Shown here: piece by piece, positions 46,857 through 58,455 of the stretch | How positions within the stretch are numbered: the stretch's first letter is position 1 | Layout of the letters: each line of letters begins with the position of its first letter | Source of the DNA: Aphrophora alni | Lineage: Eukaryota; Arthropoda; Insecta; Hemiptera; Aphrophoridae | DNA: 64,000 bases | Direction: 5' to 3' | NCBI GenBank assembly: GCA_963513935.1 | Contig: OY740772.1 | Coordinates: 11,440,098 to 11,504,097, forward strand | The notes under the pieces: generated by a model | Told to the model about the DNA's origin: nothing | The model's input: only the letters and a program-made list of their open reading frames with translations | Database searches by the model: none | Position numbers and translations under genes: made by a program

Positions 46857-47015
46857 TCATCTGCTGACTCATCCGTGAATTGTTAGAAGAAGGTTTCATT
46901 GCTAATGCATGCTGGGTATTGTTGTTTTAAATCAATTATTCCTTGTTTATAAACAAGGTTTCTCAGAAAACAACCATTTCTGAAGCCCTACAACAATAAG
47001 GATAAAAGTCCCGAC
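46857..47015 (+). repeat. dispersed repeat, direct partner at 50331-50516
   Basis: Shared blocks GCTGACTCAT, AGAAGAAGGTTT, ATTGCTAATG, GTTTTAAATCAAT, TTCTGAAGCCCTA and AGTCCCGAC. Confidence 0.75.
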
Positions 47016-47839
47016 ATGGAACAACGTGATTAGTGTCTCTCATATTATAGTTCAATTCGTGAACCGATTTTTATCAAATTTTTTTGAGTGCATAATTTGG
47101 CCATACTACATGACTATTTTCATTTTTTTGGAAGCTCTAAATTATAAATATCTGTCGTTAAAAGAAAACAAAATTACGATTTTATTGAAATTGGTTCGCG
47201 TGAAGTTTTCCCCTACCGTAGTGAAGAACCCAAACAAAACTTATTGGTCGCCTTCCGAAGACTTCACATAATTCCATGGTTCATTTTCACTTTTTGATTG
47301 ACAACTACCTAGCTAATATTTTTAGTGAAGATTAGTTTTGCTTTCGTTATTATTTGTTTTTTTTTCGGGATGGGTGAATGAGAAAGTTTGTGAAATGTTT
47401 TTCCATCATTTATTTTGTTTTCATTTGTTTAAGTTATTTTGTAATAATGTATTTTGTTTATATATTATATAATACCTTTTTTGTAATGGAAATTTAAAGT
47501 ACAATACCGTTTTAATATGTATAATATAATACCTTTTTTAACATATTGTGTTTTATGTTCGATAATCCGAACAAGTCGATAATCCGAATTAACATCGATC
47601 TCAATAGGTTCGGATAATCGGCGTTCTTCTGTATCATAAAACGTACTTTTTAAGTATTTTCTCCGATAAAACTGATCTGCAAAACGGCGCTGTAGCGGTA
47701 ATAACAGGCATTGCACTAACTTTCTCACACAGACGTGCATAGTCTCCTTCTTTTGTAATTATCACACATGTAGAATCAGCGCTTTGCGTAGCTTCAACCG
47801 TCAATCTTCCATGCTTTGCGCTGCTGCTTTTTCAATTTT

Positions 47840-47985
47840 TCAGGACCAAAATGGAAACGCGTCGTCCACCACACCGTTCCACCATCTCAACTTGCGTTTC
47901 AATTTTCTTTTGGTAAATATCTGATCCTCCATAGATCTTTTTAGGATCTGATCAGTAGGCATCCTCGTTACATGACGGGATATAT
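47840..47985 (-). pseudogene. relic of a non-LTR retrotransposon polyprotein, extreme C-terminus
   Basis: On the minus strand a short frame reads RHVTRMPTDQILKRSM, then FTKRKLKRKLRWWNGVVDD and ends AFPFWS before TGA. The pattern H(V)xRMPxDxxLKR followed by a basic stretch and RWW-G-VDD is what is seen after the thumb region of many endonuclease-reverse-transcriptase elements (GHVxRM...GRPRKRWxDxVxxD). No RT catalytic motif is present nearby, so this is a 5'-truncated fragment, as expected for incomplete reverse transcription. Identification rests on a short motif and is moderately sure. Confidence 0.5.
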
Positions 47986-48199
47986 CTACCATAAGCACCG
48001 GTAGGCTACACATGTATCTAATCTTTGTAACAATATAGCGCTGCCCTCTCCAGATTTAGAAAAGCATCCCTCATTGGCGAAAACTTCTTACCACCACATC
48101 CCATAATCTGAATTACCCTGTTATATTATTACATACAAGGTAAATTTTAAGTCTCTTCCTCTCTACCTTTTTTATATATGGTTTAAGTGGAAAAAAACG

Positions 48200-49150
48200 C
48201 AGCATATCCGTATTGGACCTGTATACCTTGCTTTTGGATGCGCTCACTGACTGTCCAACTGCAATGGGAGACGGCCTATAGGAAATCAGAAGAAAATCTT
48301 AAATCAGAGCATAGGTCGATGTGTACGTGAAATTAAACGTCTTTGTTAGTAGAGTACAGTGTCGCAAATCGGATAAAAGTTCATCCTATAGAAAATGACG
48401 GGGTATTAACGTGTACAAAATAGTACGTGTTTAGAACCGCTTTTTACCACTCTACTATTTAAAAAGTTTACCCCAGATTATTTCCTTCAAGCTGTTAGAA
48501 GCCTGAAAGAACTGTCGTTTGTGGTGTTAAAAAATGTAGGGTATCACCGGGAGTCCAACATCTAGGAGTCCACTAAATAAAGATTTTAATAAGAAGAGGA
48601 TCGTGTGATATGTCATTTAACGCTCCGCCTTTTTACGCTAAAAAAGATATTCCAATTGGAATTTAAAAAGGATGATTTGTTAATACTTTATTTTCTACAG
48701 AATTTGTGGAAAATTTATTTTCATTTTTACAACGTTTGTAGTTATGATACCGGTACTTTAAACTGCTTTCCAGTTTATAATAATGGAAATTAAAACTTTT
48801 ACTTGCGATATTAGGCATTTTATTAAGAGATAATCTAATATATTTAGGAACTAAATACAGGTTGATTGTTATGTTACAGTATATTAAAGTAGAGATGTGC
48901 TGGTGAAAACTGGTCTAGCACAGAGTATTTGTAAACTTTAAAACCCCGTTATTTTCGATAGGGTGAACCTTTAGAGATCCGGTTTGCAGCCTTGTGCTCT
49001 ACTGACAAAGACCTTTAATTTGATGCTCATATCGACCTATGCTGTCATTTAAGATTTTCTTCTGACTTCCTGTGGGGCCTTCCACCATTGGAGTTGAACA
49101 GTCAGTGAGCGCCTCAAAAGCAAGGTATTTAGATCCAATATGGATATGCG
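48200..49150. mobile_element. foldback element of about 950 bp
   Basis: Left arm 48200-48362 and right arm 48992-49150 are complements over about 160 bases: GCATATCCGTATTGGACC with GATCCAATATGGATATGC, GCGCTCACTGACTGT with ACAGTCAGTGAGCGC, CAGAAGAAAATCTTAAAT with ATTTAAGATTTTCTTCTG. The open frame 48605-48793 lies in the loop and is not supported as a gene. A short copy of the right border (CCATATAAAATAAAGGTATG, GGACTTAAAACTC) recurs at 50187-50233. Confidence 0.85.
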
Positions 49151-49215
49151 GTGTATGAATTATCTAACTTCAACCATATAAAAAAGGTTGGGAGTAAGGG
49201 CCTTAAAACTCGGTG

Positions 49216-49685
49216 GCACGAAAAATACGTACAGCGAAAAATGCGTACACGAGGAAACAACTCCAATTGACGAGGGTAAATAGTAAATTTTATAAGCGAA
49301 ATAGGCGTACAAACCAGAGAGCTTCCAAGAACCCCAGGTCAGCCATCTCTCCACGCGGACCGAAGGCATTAATCCCAAGAATGCCAATCCCGGATGCGTC
49401 ACTGGGTCACTCCAGTTATCACCCCAGGTCATCCACCCCTTCACGTGGGCTGAAGACATTATTGCTAAGAATGCCAATCCTGGATGCGTCTCTGGGTCAC
49501 TCCAGTTGTCACTTTGCCTTTAACTGTCGTGGGGATAAGGTTAGATTAGGTTAGGTTATTTCCACTTTAAGAAATGTAACCCGTGAACACCTAAAGGCAT
49601 TTTTCTCCTGTCAAAACTTGATCCTGTACGCATCTTTCGCAAGATTCCTGGTGTACGCATATTTCGCTGTACGCATCTTTCATGT
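49216..49685. mobile_element. inverted-repeat element of 470 bp with GTACAGCGAAA ends
   Basis: GCACGAAAAATACGTACAGC with GAAAAATGCGTACAC (49216-49250) is matched by the complement of GTGTACGCATATTTCGCTGT with ACGCATCTTTCATGT (49651-49685). Inside lie the 90-bp tandem duplication and a GGTTAGATTAGGTTAGGTTA stretch. Confidence 0.8.
49331..49510. repeat. 90-bp tandem duplication
   Basis: Two copies offset by exactly 90 bases share ATGCCAATCC (49381 and 49471) and CTGGGTCACTCCAGTT. The length is a multiple of three, which explains the open frames on both strands here. These are not taken as genes. Confidence 0.85.
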
Positions 49686-49819
49686 ATTCTATACCTCACC
49701 CTGTATATTAAACTGTTGGGGCGACAACGGTAGTGTAATCATCTCCTTAGAAAACAATTAAGACAACAATTTCTTGAAATTGGTTGTGTCTGGTATCGTT
49801 CTTCTAGAATTTTGCGCGC

Positions 49820-49905
49820 GAGTGAAAATCCTGTGTTTGTGTGAGTGAAAGTTACGCGTATGTTAGTGAGGCGACCCTTCTAGCACCCGTCTTCTTGCTT
49901 TTTAC
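49820..49905. mobile_element. family C foldback element, right-end fragment
   Basis: TGTGTTTGTGTGAGTGAAAG and GTGAGGCGACCCTTCTAGC resemble the right-arm text TGTGTGAGTGAAGCGACTCT of copy 2. Only a short piece remains. Confidence 0.4.
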
Positions 49906-49915
49906 AAAATATTAG

Positions 49916-50146
49916 TCCTTGGATTTACCTATGGACCCTAACGAAGAGAAATCAATGAAAAATGCCATCCATCTTTTAATGGCTATTGAATTATTTGTTT
50001 CACATCACATAAAAATTGCTTTTTAAACTTATACGCTATGCATTTTTCATTGTGTGGTTAAATTAAGTTTGTTTTCGTCTTACAAAAAACTATAATATAT
50101 GAATTCGCACTGTAATTTAATTCCAAATCTAAGTAATTTTTCAGTT
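49916..50146 (+). repeat. dispersed repeat, direct partner of 382-611
   Basis: Same order of shared blocks as the left-hand copy; no coding content. Confidence 0.8.
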
Positions 50147-50330
50147 TTGTAAAACAAGATCCAATACAGAGTTTGAATTTTCCAACTTATACCATATAAA
50201 ATAAAGGTATGGGGGGGAGGGACTTAAAACTCATCCTAACTAGACGAAAGTCACGTCCATTAAAATGCCTGTTCGGGTCTTATCGATGAATTAAAATGCA
50301 TAACTCCCGAACTGACATGATTCGACCCGT

Positions 50331-50516
50331 CATCGGCTGACTCATGGCGGCATGATTTGCATTTGTTGCTCCGAGAAGAAGGTTTGATTGCTAATGAATG
50401 CTACGTATTGTGGTTTTAAATCAATCAGCCGTTGTTTATAAAGGAAGAAACATAACCACTTCTGAAGCCCTAATTAATAAATGGAGTGGAAATATCGGGC
50501 TTTGAGAAGTCCCGAC
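50331..50516 (+). repeat. dispersed repeat, direct partner of 46857-47015
   Basis: Same blocks in the same order, with a few short insertions. Confidence 0.75.
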
Positions 50517-51207
50517 CACAAAGTTTTTTTGCTTTGGTTGTATGTCTGTTAAATTCGGTATAGTCACGGAGTTCATTTTGTTTTGTTTATTTTTGTCAGT
50601 GTTTCAGAGACCAAAAAGCGTTTTTTTATTTGTTTACATCTCCAAGCTTTTGATTCCGTTCGTGGTTTTTTTGCCACTTTCTTATTTTAATTTAAATTTT
50701 TTATTTAATTTACGATTCTACACACGTGTTTGGATCAATAATATTTTAAATAATTAAATTGGAATTTAAGTCAATTTTGAGAAATTACTCTTTCGTAACT
50801 GTCTCAAGAGTTTCTTGTTTTTTTTTTTGTTTTTTTTTACCGATGTATAATGAACTGGAAATTTTTGGAGAAAACAACAATAATACAAGAATAAATCAAC
50901 GAGAACCCCTCAATCGCGTCCCATTATCACGGTATTGAGTCGCCTAGGCTAAGCGCCGCGCAATCAGCTTATAAACCTGTTATCATAGTGGAAGATTTTA
51001 TGATTTACACGAATTCATTGGCGTGGCTCACTTTGATTCGCCGAATCCGCATGGATGTCTTAGTGATAAAGAAGTTAATATTTCTTAATTCGCGTTCTTT
51101 ATAATTTTTAATCCCACTGAATCATAATATACTGTATTACGACTGTAAAATTGTCTTTACTGTTTTATAGACGAAAAATCTCGCGGTCATTATCCCCTTG
51201 GAAAAAT

Positions 51208-51375
51208 AGCATAAAATAAAGACCACTAGCCCTCGAATACTCTAATAGCGTCAGGTTCGGAAGCAAACAAGAGTTGGTCAAAAGAGACCTGATAGGAAAT
51301 ATCTAACCCAAGGTTACATGAAAAAAGTGTAAATCCAGTTAGCATCCCTCGTGGTTGCTAAGCTTGTGAGCCACT
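51208..51375 (+). repeat. family A repeat
   Basis: CATAAAATAAAGACCACTAG, CCTCGAATACTCTAATAGCG, AGTTGGTCAAAAGAGACCTG, ATCTAACCCAAGGTTACATG and CATCCCTCGTGGTTGCTAAG. Confidence 0.85.
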
Positions 51376-51566
51376 GAAAGTTCCCTATCTTTCATCTTTC
51401 CTATTCCTTGATCACTCCCAACTCTTGTTTGCTCCTGAAGCTGACGCTTCTGTGGATATTCCACAGTTAAGGTTTCGTACTTTTTATTGTTTAAAGCGAT
51501 GGTTACAGTGAGGTTTTTGCATTTAAACTACAATAATTATGATTGACAGACCAACATTTATGTTAT

Positions 51567-51857
51567 TTATAATTTTATTCCTGCTGCAGAGAGAACAGAC
51601 ACGTCACTAAGTCGGCAACATACTACCAGGTTAACAAATTCCCAAATACTTGCGTCATATACCGAAGCGAAAGTCCGGCGAGCAGATTTAATCTTTACCG
51701 TTAAAACGACCTTGTGCATTTCACGCAATGCAAGTTTTGTGTCTACCGCGCTCAGCTGTTTGTTTTGATACATGGAGTAATAGAGACCTCCGGGACTCCC
51801 ACACGACAAGGCTCCAGTCTGAAGAATGCGTTCCCACGCTAAAGTCTGACTCACCAC
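51567..51857 (-). CDS. CpG-rich open frame, unidentified; possible exon or promoter region
   Basis: A 96-codon open frame on the minus strand lies in an unusually CpG-rich patch (about 51560-51850). The translation includes QNKQLSAVDTKLALREMHK and VVLTVKIKSARRTFASVYD. The other strand is also open for 67 codons across part of the patch, so openness alone proves little. A GTGAG lies near its beginning on the minus strand (TGGTGAGTC), which would point to an exon end or start close by. I cannot assign a family. Base composition is the main reason to keep it; it could equally be an unmethylated regulatory patch inside the putative slingshot intron. Confidence 0.25.
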   Translation of the reverse strand: MVSQTLAWERILQTGALSCGSPGGLYYSMYQNKQLSAVDTKLALREMHKVVLTVKIKSARRTFASVYDASIWEFVNLVVCCRLSDVSVLSAAGIKL

Positions 51858-52319
51858 TGACCTGTATAGACTACATTACGTGGATTTATCTTTTTGTTTA
51901 CAAACCAATTTGGGTTGGCAGCAATGAATAGAAATTGCTAAAATTACCAGTTCTCTTATGTAACTTTACAATTCCGCGTGGATGTTTTTTAAAATCCTCT
52001 CAGTTTATCATGCAAAAACGTAACACAGGTTCTCTCATCAGTTGTAACTATATCACATCTGACAATAATTATCTCTGTAACGTAATATTTTCTTCACTTG
52101 CGATTTTGCACGCGATTTTCGGTCAATTAATCTAGACATTTACTAAATTTTGTACGAAATCGGTAACCGATTTTGAGATATTCCGTATTGTATGACAGCT
52201 TCATGCCCGATTTTTTGATTTTAAATCGGATAACTCATGAATCGTCATTTTTGGAGAGTTGGCGCCCAATACTAAAAAGAGACACCTAACACTAGAAACT
52301 CTAATAAAGAAACTCAGGA

Positions 52320-52490
52320 CTCTCCTATAATGAAATCTTGAATATTCCGAGAGATTTTACTGGATCTACACATTTTTTCATGGAGTCTCGAGTTAGATTC
52401 TTCTCTTTCATCTTTCCTTCAAGTCTGTCTTAACTTACTTTTGTTCTTTTCCGACCCTGACGATAATAGAGTGTTCGAATATGATCATAG
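52320..52490 (-). repeat. family A repeat, reverse
   Basis: ACTGGATCTACACATTTTTT, TCATGGAGTCTCGAGTTAGA, TTCATCTTTCC, TCTTTTCCGACCCTGACG and AATAGAGTGTTCGAATA. Confidence 0.8.
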
Positions 52491-52859
52491 AGCTGCATGC
52501 CTTTCGTCTTCTGGTTGTAATCATTCTCTTAACTTGTGGAACGGGGGTGATTTCAAATGAGCTTGTTTGAAAAGCATTCCCAACACTTCCAGGCGATTTT
52601 TGTAGTGTTGACAAGCCAGATTTTAAATCTATTTTTTTCTGAGGGCATCACATTGACTGCAGCAACTGCGTTATAGAAGATGATGTTCATCATAAGATGT
52701 TGATGGCACTGCAAGTTGAGACTGACTGTAACCACTTTCTGATATCCTAACTATAGAAGGTTTTTAGTGGACCCATGAATGTCTTGTCCAGTGGTGCATT
52801 TTATGAGATGAGTATGATGATGACCGACAGGTTTTTCGTCTTTAAACAGGGGGAGGGGA

Positions 52860-52880
52860 GTTTCATCCCGGACTTTAATA

Positions 52881-52896
<16 letters not shown>
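52860..52896. repeat. perfect 14-bp hairpin
   Basis: GTTTCATCCCGGAC and GTCCGGGATGAAAC are exact complements separated by nine bases. It lies in the putative intron about 1 kb before the slingshot exon, where a truncated family A copy begins. Confidence 0.9.
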
Positions 52897-53153
<257 letters not shown>

Positions 53154-53255
53154 AAGATGGAATTCTGGGGAAAGTGGGTGGTTTTTTTATTTCTTTATTT
53201 TTTTAAAGACAAAAAACGCCTCGGTCCACATCGTCTTAGAAACAAAGACAATAAC

Positions 53256-53415
53256 ATAAAATAAAGACATCTAACCCTCATATGCTCTTAATGCCGTCAG
53301 AGTCGGAAAAGAACAAGAGTTGGTCAAGATAGGAAAGATGAAAGAAAAGGATCTAATTCAAGACTAGATGAAGAAAAGAGTATCCAGTTAGGAACCTCGC
53401 GATTACCACACTCTA
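53256..53415 (+). repeat. family A repeat
   Basis: CATAAAATAAAGACATCTAA, CCGTCAGAGTCGGAAAAGAA, AAGAGTTGGTCAAGATAGGA, TCAAGACTAGATGAAGAAAA and CAGTTAGGAACCTCGCGATT. Confidence 0.85.
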
Positions 53416-53599
53416 CTTCCTCTACATGAACCTCTGAGTAGCCTGTTGAAGTGGTAGTGGGCTGAATATGTAGCCAGAATGAACATTCAGCGATGGTTCA
53501 AAATATCTACTAATTTGATTCCCAGAGACAAGTAGAGAAAGAAGACCAGCGCGATTCACTCTGTCATCATCGCCTTGCAAATAATGGTAGGAAAGAGCA

Positions 53600-53695
53600 T
53601 AAAACAAAGACCCCCTAGCACTTAAATACTCTTAATATCGCCAGAGTTGGTCAAGATAGGGATCTAATCAAGACTATATGAAAATAGGTGCAATT
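53600..53695 (+). repeat. family A repeat, internally deleted, 190 bases before the slingshot exon
   Basis: CATAAAACAAAGACCCCCTA, TAAATACTCTTAATATCGCC, GAGTTGGTCAAGATAGG and GATCTAATCAAGACTATATG. Confidence 0.75.
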
Positions 53696-53867
53696 GTGTT
53701 CGCTGCCAAAAAGATTGGTGTTTTGAGAAGACTTGGGTTTCATAGTTCTTAAACATGTAATGCAGAGATTGTATTTAATAAAATGTTGTTTTGATTGAAG
53801 TTTGTTTCAGCAACTCTACTACTCGGAAAGAAGGCGCTTTAGTTCTTTGGATATTCATTAAGCTTTA

Positions 53868-53882
53868 TTGTTTGTTTTACAG
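53868..53882 (+). promoter_or_regulatory. splice acceptor of the slingshot exon
   Basis: The pyrimidine-rich stretch TTGTTTGTTTTACAG ends at 53882. It is the best acceptor giving the reading frame that matches the slingshot family. A second acceptor-like site, GTTTGTTTCAG, ends near 53809; using it would add about 24 codons in the same open frame, but the added residues do not resemble the family. Confidence 0.75.
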
Positions 53883-54072
53883 CCTGAGCGAGTGCTACTT
53901 CGCGGGAAAGGGCGCTGCTCTAGTGCTGCCTCCTAATGAGCGACTGACTCAACAAGTCGCTTGGTCTGGAGGATCCCGTAGAGTCAGCAACAGCGCTGCA
54001 TCAGGCTGTGATATTCAGCAACATTTGCAGTCCATGTTCTATCTTTTGCGTCCTGAAGAAACTCTCAAGATG
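53883..54072 (+). CDS. ssh: internal exon of a slingshot (SSH) protein phosphatase, N-terminal domain
   Basis: Slingshot phosphatases dephosphorylate and activate cofilin and so promote actin filament turnover in the cytoplasm. This is one internal exon of 190 nt: one base completing an upstream codon, then 63 codons. It opens with LSECYFAGKGAALVLP and closes with DIQQHLQSMFYLLRPEETLK; in known SSH proteins the equivalent N-terminal segment reads SES-F--KGAALFL, then D-QQHLQ-M--LLR-ED, followed by AVRLES. An acceptor (pyrimidine-rich stretch, TTTTACAG) precedes it and a donor (GTATGT) follows. The upstream intron is phase 2 and the downstream intron phase 0. The middle part, Ser/Gly/Arg-rich, is the variable linker of the family. 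The following exon, expected to begin with a sequence like AVRLES, was not found by eye in the remaining 9.9 kb, nor was the catalytic domain. Codon use is clearly richer in GC than the flanks. Family A repeats lie within 300 bases on both sides. I am confident of the family; the symbol follows the fly gene. Confidence 0.88.
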
Positions 54073-54078
54073 GTATGT
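54073..54078 (+). promoter_or_regulatory. splice donor of the slingshot exon
   Basis: The donor GTATGT directly follows an AAG ATG codon pair, so the intron starts in phase 0. The open frame continues about 30 codons into the intron before a stop; that extension has no family similarity. Confidence 0.75.
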
Positions 54079-54174
54079 ACCCTTCATCTTATGTACATAT
54101 ATAATATTAGTACTTTTAGTATAGTATTTATTTACTGCCAATGGGATTTATTTATTATGTGACTCGAGGAAACC

Positions 54175-54325
54175 CTCCGAGTACGGTTGTGTCAAGCTCG
54201 AGGTTCCTAACTGGATCTTCAACTAGTCTTGGTTTAAATACCTCTCTTTCGTCTTGTTCGTGTTCTTTTCCGACTCTTGCATTAATTAAGTATTCGGAGG
54301 GTATGTTAGGGGTTAGGTTAGGTGG
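54175..54325 (-). repeat. family A repeat, reverse, 100 bases after the slingshot exon
   Basis: CTCGAGGTTCCTAACTGGAT, ACTAGTCTTGGTTTAAATAC, TCTCTTTCGTCTTG, TCTTTTCCGACTCTTGC and AAGTATTCGGAGGGTA. Confidence 0.8.
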
Positions 54326-56284
54326 TTAAACTGAAAAATAACATAAAACATTATTGTGAATTAAAGCCAATACAAAATACAATGTAAAGGAACTTTTTTA
54401 TACAGCTTTATTTGAGCCTTAAAGCCTAAAAATAAAAAAAGATTTTCGATATACAAATTATAGAAATTAAAAATGTTTTGTTTCATTCTTGAGTATTGAA
54501 GACAATTGCCAAAATTTTAATTTTTAGGTTTCGTCGACAACTTTTGAGCTACAAAAGGGAAAAAAATGCATTTTGTTTTTTTTTAAAAGATAAAAACGAT
54601 CGCTTTTCGAAATGTTCGACATTCAACATTTTAAATGTCCTCCATTTTGAAAATGTTGAATATAAAGTCTTGGTTTTCTGGTATACTGGGAAATGGTTAC
54701 AATAATGCGATTACCAAATTTTCACTCATTGTTAATATAATTTCAAAGATATAATGTCTATTTTTTTTAAACATGAAATGGGCGACAGTCAACGAAACGT
54801 CAACAAAATCCTTATAACTAGCCGGAAAATGGCTCTATTGGCCTACCAATGCAAGTAATCTCAGGTTTTAGATAACTTTATAACCAAAACTTTTTCTAAT
54901 GATATGGTACACTTAAATCCATTGGGAAATAAAAAAAAAAAAAAAAAATGTTTTCGCAAAATATAATTTTTTTAAATTATTTCTCCCCAAAAACAAAGTA
55001 GACAGATACTTAAATATGTATTTTGATACCCGAACTACACTTTAAATACAAACAAACTGTTGCAAAGTCACATTTCTGAAAAAGTCAGCACTTTTGTTTT
55101 ACACTGGGTCTAATAGCAACGGTTTCACTGTGCTACAAAGGACGCCTTCGAGATCTTAATTCGCCCTCATTACTTATATAATATAATTTGACTTATAACA
55201 AATATATTACACAAGCAGCGTGTCTGGAGCTGTGATTATTATATTCAAGTTTGCTCGAGTGTTGCTTAACAATTGTTTCCGATAATCGAGTGTAACTGAA
55301 CTGCAAATGACTCCACCACAGCTCAATGCTCCGCGAGCAGACATACCTTGTACCACAATTTGATCGATTATCGATTCTAGTTATGGAAACGTCAACACGT
55401 AAGGCCATGCAATGTGCACCGAACCTACCATTTGGAATCATTAAAACATTTGTACATTTCGTTTTGACCTGCCCTGAGTTACGAAATTTTGTTTTTAAAA
55501 TTCACTCTGTCTGACGTAGGTATCAAATTTGGTATATGGACATATGTCGGAACGTTTGATAACTCAAAATTTAGAGCGACATAAGAGAAAACATACGATT
55601 TTGATGAAATTTTGCTCCAAGGACCCAAACAAAACATAGGTCGACGTCTCTACAAAATTGTCGATAAAAACCAAAAAAATAAATAAATAACCTTTAGCCT
55701 GTTAGTACTGAGTAAAATCTACTATACCTGTTCCGTTCAAATTTAGTGAATTGTGAAGGTTAATGACCCAAAATCGGTATGCAAAATTACAAGTAACTAA
55801 TTATTACCGTTCAAAAAATATTTGCCAAAAATAATATTGGATAATAATCAAATTTTAAACGAAAGTGTGCAATATTTATTAAATTACCAACACAAATCTC
55901 TCTCACGTTGTTTTGGTTATTTCTATTGACTAAGAATCAAAACTAAATTGATGATGACCTCAACTTTCTAGACAGGTGAAAGTCTATTATATCGCTACCT
56001 TTGTCACTTAGCCCCACATCAGCTGACTAAATCCTGGCTTAACACCTGCGCTTTAACACGCACTCAGACCCAGGCTTTTGCAAACTTTAATTAAATTATA
56101 TATTTACTTGTAGAACCGCAATCATGTACTTTCTAATTTCATAAAACAGGATGTATGCAGCTAAATTCGCTGACGTGAAGGACGCAAATTTCTATCGCTG
56201 ATTTTTTTTTTTTTATATGCTCTATTGCAGATTTCTACCTTGACATTAATAACAGTTACACTAAATAAACCCTCACTTTAGTGA
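54326..56284. other. no gene seen; downstream slingshot intron
   Basis: AT-rich, with an A tract at 54931-54949. Open frames at 54496-54705 and 55193-55514 lack features. No slingshot exon was recognised. Confidence 0.45.
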
Positions 56285-56430
56285 GTACAGGGTTTGTAAT
56301 CCCGAGGGACCTAGCTGGATCTACACCTTTTCTTGTAGTCTTGGGTTAGAATCCTCTCTTTCATCTTTCCTATCATTCTTTCTTGACCAATTCTGGATCC
56401 CTTCCGACTCTAACGCTATTACAGTAAACA
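56285..56430 (-). repeat. family A repeat, reverse
   Basis: TAATCCCGAGGGACCTAGCT, GGATCTACACCTTTTCTTGT, AGTCTTGGGTTAGAATCCTC, TTTCATCTTTCCTATC and CCCTTCCGACTCTAACGCTA. Confidence 0.85.
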
Positions 56431-58304
56431 AGTTTAAAGAGGAAGCGAAATGTTCATTTCATTGCAACTAATACAAAGTAGCGACACATGCGATAGTGAA
56501 TGCACTATAAATAAACATAAACAAATCTCCTAAATTAACCAGATCATAACCTTGACACGCCCTCTGGCCTTCATCATAATCATCTGGTACTTGTGTAGTA
56601 GTCTTGCATTGTTTAGACGTAAGTTGTAATGTGCAGTCGCCATTTTGTAGTATTTTCATTTTAAAGTATAACAAATAGATTTTTTTTTTAAATTCAAATA
56701 AGTGGTGCAAAAAATACACAAACTTTCTAATTCACCCATCAACAAAAGCAACCAAAACTATTTGTCACCAAAAAGATGAATTCTGTCAAAATTGTAAGTG
56801 AAATGTAACCATGGACGCCATGTTAAATATGGCTTAAAATTGTTTTCTTATTTGATTAAAATCTAGCTTTTAATGGCTGTGATTAAGGTTCTCCTGTTAT
56901 CCATAAATCACAAACCACTATTTTTGGAGAGTAGTGGACCAATACGTTTTATTTGGCCCTTGAGACTGATTTTAAAAAAAAATTTATGAGATTTGGTCTA
57001 GAAAAGTCTGGACACTATATACTGGGTGTCCCACCTAAAATGTTGAAATAACTAACTTTATAAATAAGATAGTACTTTAATTATTGGGGAACCTTCCTTT
57101 CTTTTCAATGAAGTTTAAAAATCCATTTCGTAAAATGTTTAAAACTGCCCCCATTTTCCATTATGGCGGCCAACTTTGAAATGTGTTATGGAACATCCTG
57201 TATTTTATGGAGTTTTCAGGTGTAAAAAACAATATTGTAAGAATGTTTTATTCTTGGGTATTTTTAAAAATCTTTACCCGTTTAAGTATTACAGGCACTT
57301 AAAGGTAAGAAAATTAAACGTTTGATAGGCCTACAAATAATTGATTCCCACCTAAAATGTTACAATAGCTAACTTTTGAACCGTTGGGGGTGCAAATAAG
57401 TTTTAATGGGGAACTCCCTTTATTTTTGTAAGCTCTTAATTGGCATGGAAATCAATTTTGAAAAAGTGCTAAATCCCTAAAAATAGGGATTTGATTTTTT
57501 TTTTTTTTGAGAACTCCCAATGAAGATTAATGATACATTTTATATAACTTTATATCCGCTATACGTGGTGCATTGTTCAAGTGTACATTATGATATTACT
57601 TTACATTATACTTTACTACAACCTCTATTGAATGTATTGTATTTAAAAGCGAGGTCTAATGTTATAAAGTAAAACTAAAAAGAATTCCATACTTAAAATG
57701 AAATACTTTTGTCTATATACAATGTTTTGTCCTCGACCTCGGGTATCGATTGTTGAATAATTTCCTTTTGAAAGTCGAGTTTGCATTTAATCTCTACACT
57801 GTAGATCAGTAGACATGGTAGAGTTGAAGGCTATTCTCTTTCTTTTGTTTCGACTTTACACTGAACATTGGAAATGTCAAGTACTCAACTGATATAAAGG
57901 TCTTTAAGCTGTATAGTGTAATGTTAATGGCTGCTTGGGATTGATATTTAATGTCACGTGACCTCATAAATCAGCTGGTATATGACGTAGACAGGTGTAT
58001 GTCTGATTCTTTTGAAAAAGTTATTTATGTTCTTAACAAATATTGTACAAATTGAATGATAACTTTTCCTATGTTTGATTTTTCACTTAATTGTGTTTCT
58101 ACTGGGTGTTAAACCCAGTAAATTATTTTAGGGTTTGAATTTTGGCGTCTTAACAATTATTTGAAAATATGTTCGTTGAGGATTACAACATTGTGAAAAT
58201 TAACGGGATAAAAGTTTTAAAATAGTAGTAGTTTTTCCTTTTCCCTAGGGACTGCCACGCACGTACACACTACAGTGAGTCCCTGATGGTTCCCCTGTTG
58301 TATG
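56431..58304. other. no gene seen; probable intron with a MITE-like end
   Basis: TACTGGGTGTCCCACCTAAA at 57019 and a repeat of CCCACCTAAAATGTTA at 57347 suggest worn MITE copies, with an ATGGCGGCCAACTTTG block at 57162. Confidence 0.4.
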
Positions 58305-58455
58305 AAGTTGAAACCTCATCGAATACTCTTAATAGCGTCAGAAGAGATCAAAAGTTGGTCTAGAGAGATCTGATAAGAAAGGGTTCTAACCCAAAACTAC
58401 ATAAGAAAAAGGTGTAGATCTAGCTAGGGTCCTTCGGGATTGCTACGTCCTTGAA
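58305..58455 (+). repeat. family A repeat
   Basis: TCGAATACTCTTAATAGCGT, CAAAAGTTGGTCTAGAGAGA, AGGGTTCTAACCCAAAACTA, AAGGTGTAGATCTAGCTAGG and GTCCTTCGGGATTGCTAC. Confidence 0.85.

Noticed and set aside
47465..47740. 91-codon minus-strand open frame
   Set aside because: It contains repeated CGATAATCCGAA-type text typical of worn transposon ends and has no domain.
49160..49554. Opposed open frames of 105 and 113 codons
   Set aside because: They arise from an exact 90-bp tandem duplication inside an inverted-repeat element, with no recognisable domain.
53809..53882. Longer version of the slingshot exon using the upstream acceptor
   Set aside because: The added residues do not resemble the family, and the acceptor at 53882 has the better pyrimidine tract.
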